NCBI RefSeq assembly: GCF_014646195.1
Contig: NZ_BMMZ01000005.1
Location: 124,001-188,000, forward strand
DNA length: 64,000 nt
Source: Microlunatus endophyticus
GTDB taxonomy: Bacteria > Actinomycetota > Actinomycetes > Propionibacteriales > Propionibacteriaceae
Reading direction: 5' to 3'
Shown: positions 55,268 to 64,000 of the stretch, piece by piece
Position numbering within the stretch: position 1 is the first letter of the stretch
Layout: every line of letters starts with the position of its first letter
The notes under the pieces: generated by a model
Seen by the model: only the letters and a program-made list of their open reading frames with translations
The model's database searches: none
Told to the model about the DNA's origin: nothing
Translations under genes and position numbers: made by a program

Positions 55268-56494
55268 TCAGCCGGCCAGCAGTACGGCCGGGTTGGTCGA
55301 GAAGGTGTGGTCGAGGACCAGGCTTGCAGCGCCGACCGCTCCGACATCCTCCCCGATCCGGGTGCCCGAGGTGGTCAACTCCCGAGCCGACTGCAGACTG
55401 TGCCGGCGCCGAAGCTCGGCGATCCGACCGCTGCTGAAGAACGGCGCCAGCGTGGTCCAATGCGGCCCGCCGAAGACGATGTGGTCAAGATCGAGTAGCA
55501 GCGCGATGTCTTCGCTGGCCTTCAGCACGCCGCGGACCATCGTGTCAAGCACCTGCGACGCCGGATAGTTGCCCGACAGTGCCCGCTCGGCCAGCTCGAC
55601 CAGTCCCGCCTCGACCTGGGGCCGGTCGTCCAGATCGACGTCATGATCAAGTGCACCGTTGACGATGCCGAGGTGGACCAGCATCCGTGGCTGGCTGCCC
55701 TCCCCCAGACAGCCCTGGTAGCCACACGGACAAGGGATGCCGTTGTCGACGATGATGTTGCCGATCTGGCCGGAGTTGTGGCTGGTCCCGCGGAACACCT
55801 CGTTGTTGATCACCAGTCCTACGCCGACACCGGTGCCCAGATAGAAGAAGAGGAAGTCACCGGACTCGCCGTACCACTTCTCGGCCGCCGCGGCCGCGGT
55901 GACGTCCTTGTCCAGCAACACCGGGAGGCCGACCGCATCGCGCAAGGCATCCCGCAGCGGCACGTTCTGCCAGCCCTCGAGATTGGGCGGATCGACGATC
56001 ACACCACGGTCGACGTCGATCGGGCCCGGTGCGGCGATGCCGACGCCCACGATCCGGTCCCGGCTGATGCTGGCGACCTTGATCAACTCCTCGATCTGGG
56101 CGGCGCTGTCGGCCGTGACCTCGGCGGGATCAGGATGGGCCGGGGTAACGAACCGGGCGTGCGCCAGGGTCGTACCGACGAGGTCCAGCAGTACGTAGGT
56201 GATCACGGCCGGATCCAGATGGACGCCGATCGCGTACTGGCCGTCGGGGTTGAGGTTGAGCAGAGTCCTGGGCTTGCCCCGGGCGATCGGGGCGCGCCGA
56301 CCCTCGGTGATCAGACCGGCTGCGATCAGCTGACGGACTATGTTGGTGACCGCCTGGGCCGAGAGACCGGTCGCGGCCGCCAACTCGACCCGGCTCACGC
56401 CGTCAGCACTACGCCGGACGGCGTCCAGAATCACCGTCTGGTTGTAGTCGCCGATCCGACCCTGGCTCGCTGCCTTGCGCGTCGATGCGCTCAC
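55268..56494 (-). CDS. ROK-family transcriptional regulator with altered zinc motif
   Basis: A 408-residue regulator. The winged helix is at about residues 15-75 (DYNQTVILDAVRRSADGVSRVELAAATGLSAQAVTNIVRQL), followed by an actin-like ROK domain (LYLGTGVGVGLVINNEVFRG). The zinc motif has CPCGYQGCLGE, but the preceding ExGH reads QIGN, so the usual Glu and zinc-binding His are Gln and Asn. It is the probable regulator of the GH125 gene downstream. GTG 56494 is chosen over a TTG nine codons earlier. Confidence 0.9.
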   Translation of the reverse strand: MSASTRKAASQGRIGDYNQTVILDAVRRSADGVSRVELAAATGLSAQAVTNIVRQLIAAGLITEGRRAPIARGKPRTLLNLNPDGQYAIGVHLDPAVITYVLLDLVGTTLAHARFVTPAHPDPAEVTADSAAQIEELIKVASISRDRIVGVGIAAPGPIDVDRGVIVDPPNLEGWQNVPLRDALRDAVGLPVLLDKDVTAAAAAEKWYGESGDFLFFYLGTGVGVGLVINNEVFRGTSHNSGQIGNIIVDNGIPCPCGYQGCLGEGSQPRMLVHLGIVNGALDHDVDLDDRPQVEAGLVELAERALSGNYPASQVLDTMVRGVLKASEDIALLLDLDHIVFGGPHWTTLAPFFSSGRIAELRRRHSLQSARELTTSGTRIGEDVGAVGAASLVLDHTFSTNPAVLLAG

Positions 56495-56512
56495 CCGCCA
56501 CCTCAGTCTTCT

Positions 56513-56535
56513 ATTACTCAAGTGAGTTTACTTAA
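56513..56535. promoter_or_regulatory. AT-rich operator/promoter of the ROK-GH125 operon
   Basis: A strikingly AT-rich patch contains ACTCA-AG-TGAGT (56517-56528), a palindrome, followed by TTTACTTAA. It lies just upstream of the ROK start and could be its autoregulatory operator. Precise promoter boxes could not be fixed. Confidence 0.4.
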
Positions 56536-56647
56536 TATCGCATATTCAGGCAGATTCCCACCGTCGTTCGCCGAAATTGAGACTTTGGTTTCGCCACCGC
56601 GCCGGCCGGTCGGCGGTCAGGACGGGCTACCTGGTCAGCGGTCCGGG

Positions 56648-57475
56648 TCAGCGGAAACGGGTTACCGGAGGCTCCGGCGAGGCCGAGCTGTCGGCGTCGG
56701 TGAACGGTGCCGCTCCCGAGATCAGCTGCTCCAGCCGCGCACCGGTCAGCACCCGGTAGGGGTAAGCGGACCTGGCCGACCGCGCCGCCAGTTCGTCCAG
56801 CGGCAGCTCCCGGTCGGCGGCCAGCACGATGATGTTGCCGAACCGGCGTCCCTTCAGCGTCGACGGTTCGGTGCAGAGAGTGACGCGCGCGAAGGTCTTC
56901 GCTGCTGCCGCGGCCACCCGGCGGGCGTACTCCAGACCTCTGTCGGTGATGTTGAGCATCAGTACGCCGCCAGAGCCGAGCACTCTGCGGACATCGGCGA
57001 AGAACTCCGTCGTCGTCAGCTCCGCCGGCACCCGGGCGCCGGCGAACGCGTCCACGATCACCACGTCGGCATAGTCGTCGCGCAGCTCCGCGATCCCCTC
57101 GCGGCCGGCTGTGGCACGCACCTTGATGCCGCTCTGGCGCGGCAGCGGAACGTGGCGGCGAACGAATTCGGTCAGTTCGGCGTCCGGCTCGAGAACGATC
57201 TGCGCGGAGTGCGGCCGGGTGGCGGCCACGTAGCGTGGCAGCGTCATCAGCGCCCCGCCGACGTGCACGATCCTGATCCGCTCACCCGGCGGGGCGACCA
57301 GGTCCAGGGCGTCGGCCAGTCGCTGGACGTAGTCGAATTCCAAGTATCGCGGGTCGTCCAGGTCCACGTAAGACTGATCCGTACGCCCCATCCGCAGCGT
57401 GTACGCCGACGGTCGGGCCGCATCCGGCACCAGGAAGACGCCACCGGCCCCACGCCGCAGCACCAGATCATCCAC
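56648..57475 (-). CDS. Spermidine-synthase-like SAM-dependent protein
   Basis: A 275-residue protein of the polyamine synthase/methyltransferase fold. It shows QSYVDLDDPRYLEFDYVQR at the N-terminal hairpin, RIVHVGGALMTLPRYVAATRP (cofactor loop I), QIVLEPDAELTEFVR and DYADVVIVDAFAG (catalytic Asp region). The GGGxG loop is changed to GGAL, and stand-alone actinobacterial members often have no proven polyamine activity. GTG 57475 is an estimate; the frame is open farther upstream. Confidence 0.8.
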   Translation of the reverse strand: MDDLVLRRGAGGVFLVPDAARPSAYTLRMGRTDQSYVDLDDPRYLEFDYVQRLADALDLVAPPGERIRIVHVGGALMTLPRYVAATRPHSAQIVLEPDAELTEFVRRHVPLPRQSGIKVRATAGREGIAELRDDYADVVIVDAFAGARVPAELTTTEFFADVRRVLGSGGVLMLNITDRGLEYARRVAAAAAKTFARVTLCTEPSTLKGRRFGNIIVLAADRELPLDELAARSARSAYPYRVLTGARLEQLISGAAPFTDADSSASPEPPVTRFR

Positions 57476-57698
57476 CCGGTCAGCGTACGGGGCCGGATCC
57501 TGGAGGTTGCGTGCGAGCAGCAGGCACTGCGGCTGGTCGGGGCCATCGACGACCTCGGGCCGGCGGCCGAGACTCCGATGATCATCGCCGGATGCCTGGA
57601 CGCCGATCCCTCTGATGCGAGCATCCGGTTTCTCACCGGCCGGCAGTCGCGCGGCGGACGGAGCGTCTGTCACCCCGACGCTGGGCTAGCATCGGACG

Positions 57699-58403
57699 GT
57701 GCCCAGACCACGCATCCTCATCGTCGGACGCTGGTCCGACCAGATCGGCAAGGACCCCGGCGAGGGCGTCTACGTCGGCCGCAAGCTGATCGACTCCGTC
57801 GCCCGCGCCGGCGCGGAGCCGATCATGGTCTGGCCCGAGACCGCCGACCGGGCCACCGCCCTGGTCGGCCTCGCCGACGCGGTGATCCTGCCCGGCGGTG
57901 GTGATCTTGACCTGCGGCCGTACGGCGTCCCCGAGGTGCACCCGCTGGAGAACCATCAGCCGCCAGAACAGGACGCCGCCGATGTCACCATCGCCCGCGC
58001 CGCCCTCGACGCGGGTCTACCGATCCTGGCGATCTGCCGTGGCATGCAGGTGCTGAATGTGATCATGGGCGGCACGATCTTCGCCCATGTCGAGGAGACC
58101 ACGGTCGAGCACAAGGGCGTACGGCATCCGATCGACATCGTGGGTGGGAGCAGTCTGGAAAAGATCTTGGGCGATACCCGTACGGTCGGCTATAGCTGGC
58201 ACCACCAGGCGTGCAGGGATCTCGCGCCCGGGCTGGTGCTCAATGCCACTACCCCGGACGGGACCGTCGAGGGCTTCGAGTCCACCGATGGCCGGATCCT
58301 CGGCGTTCAGTGGCACCCGGAGGTGGACGCCGCCGAGGATCCGATCCAGGCCAGACCGTTCGGCTGGCTCACCGACAGCGCCCTGTCGACCCAACCCTCC
58401 TGA
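57699..58403 (+). CDS. Class I glutamine amidotransferase-like hydrolase (peptidase C26)
   Basis: A 234-residue gamma-glutamyl-GABA hydrolase-type protein. The nucleophile elbow is AICRGMQVLNV (Cys), and the His/Glu pair is in GVQWHPEVD. LPGGGDLDLRPYG forms the oxyanion side. Such enzymes release glutamate from gamma-glutamyl compounds such as gamma-glutamyl-GABA in polyamine catabolism, an interesting link with the spermidine-synthase-like neighbour. GTG 57699 lies seven bases after TAGCAT, so the mRNA may be leaderless. Confidence 0.9.
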   Translation: MPRPRILIVGRWSDQIGKDPGEGVYVGRKLIDSVARAGAEPIMVWPETADRATALVGLADAVILPGGGDLDLRPYGVPEVHPLENHQPPEQDAADVTIARAALDAGLPILAICRGMQVLNVIMGGTIFAHVEETTVEHKGVRHPIDIVGGSSLEKILGDTRTVGYSWHHQACRDLAPGLVLNATTPDGTVEGFESTDGRILGVQWHPEVDAAEDPIQARPFGWLTDSALSTQPS

Positions 58404-58420
58404 CTCGCGCACCAACTGCG

Positions 58421-58454
58421 GCGGGCCGCGCCCCGCGCGCAGGATGCGGCCCGC
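58421..58454. terminator. Bidirectional hairpin terminator
   Basis: GCGGGCCGC (58421-58429) and GCGGCCCGC (58446-58454) form a perfect 9-bp stem with a 16-base loop. It lies between the convergent amidotransferase and clpB genes. There is no long T-tract. Confidence 0.6.
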
Positions 58455-58487
58455 AATAAGTGATACGCAGGGATTCAGGGACCCGGA

Positions 58488-61103
<2,616 letters not shown>

Positions 61104-61157
61104 CTCGGTCGCTCCTTATGCGGGTCCAACGGTCGTAACATTCATCCTCAACCAACA

Positions 61158-61222
61158 TTGAGTCTACCTGACTCAACCTTGCACGGAACCAGTGTATTCC
61201 AAGTTGAGTCCACCTGACTCAA
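61158..61222. promoter_or_regulatory. Two HspR-associated inverted repeats (HAIR)
   Basis: TTGAGT-CTACCTG-ACTCAA (61158-61176) and TTGAGT-CCACCTG-ACTCAA (61204-61222) match the HspR consensus CTTGAGT-N7-ACTCAAG. They are 46 bp apart and identical except for one spacer base. They lie in the gap between clpB and the divergent AidB-like gene; the second covers the likely -35 region of the latter. HspR is the known heat-shock repressor of clpB and dnaK in actinobacteria. Confidence 0.9.
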
Positions 61223-61255
61223 CCCTGATCTCACTCCGTTCCGTACGATCCAGAC

Positions 61256-62905
61256 ATGAGGACGCACGAGGTGTTCAACCAGGCTCCGCCGCGTACGGAC
61301 ATCAACGAGTACACAACCAATGCCGCGCTCACCGAGGCCGTCGACCGGTACGGCGCCGGGTGGGCCACAACCGAGCTGGCCGAGGTCGGCGACCTGGTCG
61401 GCCGGGCCGCCTTCCAGCGCGACGCCGAGCTGGCGAACACCGATCCGCCGGTCTTCGCCAGCCACGACCGCTGGGGCAACCGGATCGACGCGGTGGACTT
61501 CCATCCCGCCTATCACCGGATCATCGCCGACGCGATCGCCCGCGGCGCACACACCAGCTGCTGGTCCGACCCCAAGCCCGGCGGCCACGTCGCCCGCGCG
61601 TCGACCTTCATGCTCTTCGCCCAGGTCGAGCCCGGCCACGCGTGCCCGGTGAGCATGACCCACGCCGTCGTACCGTCGCTGCGCCTCGCGCCCGCCCTGG
61701 CCGACGAGTGGCTGCCGCGCGTCTACTCCCGTGACTACGACCCGGACCTCCGCGACCCGGCGACCAAGACCTCGGCGATCTTCGGCATGGCGATGACCGA
61801 GAAACAGGGCGGCTCCGACGTCCGGGCCAACACGACCGCTGCAACTCCGCTGGCAGCGACCGGGGCCGGTGACGCCACCTGGTCGATCACCGGGCACAAG
61901 TGGTTCTGCTCGGCGCCGCAGTCCGACGCCTTCCTGGTGCTGGCCCAGACCGAGGCCGGGCTCTCGTGTTTCCTGGTCCCCCGACGGCTGCCGGGCAACG
62001 AGCCCAACGGCTTCTACATCCAGCGACTCAAGGACAAGTTGGGAAACAAATCCAACGCCTCCGCCGAGATCGAGCTCGACCACGCGGTCGGCCGGCTGGT
62101 CGGCGAGGCCGGCCGGGGCGTACCGACGATCATCGAGATGGTCAACCAGACCCGGCTGGACTGCATCCTCGGTTCCACCGCCGGGATGCGGCAGTCGGTC
62201 GCCGAGGCCGCCTGGCACGTACGCCACCGGGCCGCGTTCGGACGGACCCTGATCGACCAGCCCGCGATGACCGCCGTACTGGCTGATCTGCAGCTCGAGG
62301 CCGAGGCCGCCACCTGGACCGCGGCCCGGATCGCGGCGTCGTACGACGACACCTCGGGAAACAGCGCTGAGGAATCGACCGCCTTCAGCCGGCTGGCGAC
62401 GGCGGTGGCGAAGTACTGGATCTGCAAGCGCGGGCCGCACCACGCGTACGAAGCCCTCGAATGTCTGGGCGGCAACGGCTATACCGAGCAGTTCCCGCTG
62501 GCGCGTCGCTATCGCGAGCAGCCGGTGATGGCGATCTGGGAAGGGTCAGGCAATGTGATCGCGCTGGACGTGCTGCGGGCCATGGCGCGCCAACCGCACA
62601 CGGTCGAGGCATTCCTGGCCGAGGTAGGCGAAGCCGCCGGCAGCCACCCCGTCCTCGACGCTCACCTCAAGTCGTTGCACGCCTTGCTGACCGAGGTCGA
62701 CGGACGCCCGGACGAAGGGCCCCGGCTGGCACGGCGGGTAGTGGAGTCGATGGCGTTGGCACTGCAGGCGTCGGTACTGATTCGCGAAGCACCGGATTTC
62801 ATCGCCGACGGGTTCATCCGGGCCCGGCTGTCCGAGGACCGTGGATTTGAATACGGCGCGCTTCCCGACCGCATCGATCCGCGGCCGATCGCAGCCCGGG
62901 CCTGA
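61256..62905 (+). CDS. AidB-like acyl-CoA dehydrogenase family protein
   Basis: A 549-residue flavoprotein of the AidB branch. It starts FNQAPPRTDINEYTTNAAL, typical of AidB, then shows AMTEKQGGSDVRANTT (FAD/substrate loop), GHKWFCSAPQSDAFLVLAQ, NKSNASAEIELDHAVG and CLGGNGYTEQFPLARRYREQPVMAIWEGSGNV. The C-terminal 100 residues resemble the AidB DNA-binding region. E. coli AidB is linked to alkylation damage. TACGAT ends six bases before ATG 61256, indicating a leaderless mRNA. It shares the HAIR-containing region with clpB. Confidence 0.93.
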   Translation: MRTHEVFNQAPPRTDINEYTTNAALTEAVDRYGAGWATTELAEVGDLVGRAAFQRDAELANTDPPVFASHDRWGNRIDAVDFHPAYHRIIADAIARGAHTSCWSDPKPGGHVARASTFMLFAQVEPGHACPVSMTHAVVPSLRLAPALADEWLPRVYSRDYDPDLRDPATKTSAIFGMAMTEKQGGSDVRANTTAATPLAATGAGDATWSITGHKWFCSAPQSDAFLVLAQTEAGLSCFLVPRRLPGNEPNGFYIQRLKDKLGNKSNASAEIELDHAVGRLVGEAGRGVPTIIEMVNQTRLDCILGSTAGMRQSVAEAAWHVRHRAAFGRTLIDQPAMTAVLADLQLEAEAATWTAARIAASYDDTSGNSAEESTAFSRLATAVAKYWICKRGPHHAYEALECLGGNGYTEQFPLARRYREQPVMAIWEGSGNVIALDVLRAMARQPHTVEAFLAEVGEAAGSHPVLDAHLKSLHALLTEVDGRPDEGPRLARRVVESMALALQASVLIREAPDFIADGFIRARLSEDRGFEYGALPDRIDPRPIAARA

Positions 62906-63005
62906 GCTCCGGATGCGCCCGCTCACCGATCCCTACAACTTCGGGGCCTGGTCCTTGTAGGTGTCAGACACGCGACCGGTGCGCCGGGCATGGAAAGGTG
63001 CTGGC

Positions 63006-64000
63006 GTGCAGTCTCGTCCCGAACCGCTGACCAGGATCGCGATCGTCAACCGCGGGGAGGCCGCGATGCGGCTGATCCACGCCGTACGGGATCTGAATGT
63101 CCGGCACAGCGACGGGAGCGACGACAGCGCGGACCGGATCCGGACCATCGCCCTCTACACCGATGTCGACGCCGGTGCGGCATTCGGCCGTGAAGCCGAC
63201 GAGACCTATCTGCTCGGCGCGGCTGCCGACCGCCCCTATCTCGACCTGAAGCGGCTCGAGCAGGCGCTGGTCGAGACCGAGGCCGACGCGGTCTGGGTCG
63301 GCTGGGGCTTCGTCGCCGAGGATCCTGCCTTCGCCGAGGTGTGCGAGCGCCTGGGGGTGACCTTCATCGGTCCAAGTGCGGAAGCGATGCGCAAGCTCGG
63401 CGACAAGATCGGCTCCAAGCTGATCGCCGAGGAAGCCGGCGTTCCGGTCGCACCGTGGAGCCGCGGCCCGGTCGACACCCTGGAGGACGCACTCGCGGTC
63501 GCGGACCGGATCGGCTACCCGCTGATGCTCAAGGCGACCGCCGGCGGTGGCGGCCGCGGCATCCGCCGGGTCGACCATCCTGCGGATCTGACCGACAGCT
63601 ACCAGCGCACCCGCGACGAGGCGGAGCGCGCCTTCGGCAGCGGCGTCGTCTTCATCGAGAAGTTGATCACCGGTGCCCGGCACGTCGAGGTGCAGTTGAT
63701 CGCCGACGGCCAAGGCACCGCCTGGGCCGTCGGGGTCCGGGACTGTTCGGTCCAGCGGCGCAACCAGAAGGTGATCGAGGAATCGGCGTCGGCGCTGCTC
63801 GATCCCGACCAGACCGCAGAGCTCAGGGCCTCGGCCGAGCGCCTGGCGCTGGCCGTCGGCTACTCCGGTGCCGGGACGGCGGAATTCCTCTACCACCCCC
63901 GGACCGGTGAATTCGCGTTCCTGGAGGTCAACACCCGACTGCAGGTCGAGCACCCGGTCACCGAACTGGTCACCGGACTCGACCTGGTCGCACTGCAGTT
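63006..64000 (+). CDS. Biotin-dependent acyl-CoA carboxylase, biotin carboxylase part, cut by window edge
   Basis: The first 331 codons of a biotin carboxylase. It shows IAIVNRGEAAMRLIHAVRDLN, GWGFVAEDPAFAEVCERLGVTFIGP, ATP-grasp KATAGGGGRGIRRV, HVEVQLIADGQG, RDCSVQRRNQKVIEE and the catalytic FLEVNTRLQVEHPVTE. It carboxylates biotin with bicarbonate and ATP. The MRLIHAVRDLN and WVGWGF wording resembles large single-chain actinobacterial carboxylases that also carry biotin and carboxyltransferase domains, but the C-terminal part is outside the window. GTG 63006 is the chosen start. Confidence 0.93.
   Translation, partial: MQSRPEPLTRIAIVNRGEAAMRLIHAVRDLNVRHSDGSDDSADRIRTIALYTDVDAGAAFGREADETYLLGAAADRPYLDLKRLEQALVETEADAVWVGWGFVAEDPAFAEVCERLGVTFIGPSAEAMRKLGDKIGSKLIAEEAGVPVAPWSRGPVDTLEDALAVADRIGYPLMLKATAGGGGRGIRRVDHPADLTDSYQRTRDEAERAFGSGVVFIEKLITGARHVEVQLIADGQGTAWAVGVRDCSVQRRNQKVIEESASALLDPDQTAELRASAERLALAVGYSGAGTAEFLYHPRTGEFAFLEVNTRLQVEHPVTELVTGLDLVALQ

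Noticed and set aside
55189-55347. N-terminal extension of the GH125 protein through the tandem repeat
   Set aside because: The frame is open, but ATG 55188 has a good ribosome-binding site and GH125 homology starts there; the extension overlaps the ROK gene end.
55643-57904. A 753-codon open frame on the plus strand
   Set aside because: It runs opposite the ROK and spermidine-synthase-like genes and through their promoter region; its composition is that of a shadow frame.

Overview
The window is 64 kb of GC-rich chromosome from an actinobacterium. Evidence for this includes GTG/TTG starts, several leaderless-looking promoters, ATGA/GTGA gene overlaps, a DUF3151 gene, a class E sortase, HspR-type operators beside clpB and sugar ABC operons lacking their own ATPase. 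The gene content fits Propionibacteriales, perhaps a Microlunatus-like organism, but that placement is inference. No rRNA, tRNA, CRISPR array, transposase or phage gene was recognised.

The backbone is a housekeeping series interrupted by accessory blocks. It consists of purC (cut by the left edge), purB-purD-purA, a DUF3151 gene, fba and corA, a SpoU-type RNA methyltransferase and dedA, lemA, pyrE, a sortase, clpB and an AidB-like gene, ending in a biotin-dependent carboxylase cut by the right edge. From memory, several of these (purA, fba, dedA, RNA methyltransferase, pyrE, clpB) lie in a similar order in mycobacteria, so the material between them looks like lineage-specific insertion.

Region by region: 0.5-7 kb holds two ABC-2 exporter sets, a PspC-like peptide and a MerR regulator fused to a complete second SAICAR synthase. 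7-15 kb holds a kinase-like protein, a Nudix hydrolase, a 2H phosphoesterase, a cyclase-repeat protein, a frameshifted hypothetical gene and a pair of ABC half-exporters. 15-19 kb is the purine operon. 19-31 kb is a sugar or sugar-acid catabolic block: two solute-binding lipoproteins, three permease genes (one a natural fusion of two permeases), two enolase-superfamily dehydratases, an RraA-type aldolase and a FadR-type regulator. 33-38 kb holds a TetR/SDR pair with a visible operator, a GntR-PaiB-membrane protein operon and a divergent SIS-domain sugar-phosphate enzyme. 37.7-48.4 kb is a peptide or opine-type uptake system with an amidohydrolase inside the transporter operon, plus a divergent YheO-type regulator and a PLP enzyme. 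53-58 kb holds a GH125 mannosidase with a ROK regulator, a spermidine-synthase-like protein and a class I amidotransferase.

The most unusual item is the MerR-PurC fusion at 5625-6959. It couples a DNA-binding domain to an apparently intact purine-biosynthetic enzyme, lies about 5 kb from the ordinary purC, and sits directly upstream of an ABC exporter. Other items worth checking are a 20-bp-phased direct-repeat operator (46181-46248), a MITE-like hairpin in the dedA tail (49722-49825), an inverted-repeat cluster (30768-30920), paired HAIR operators (61158-61222), and enzymes or regulators lacking canonical active-site residues.
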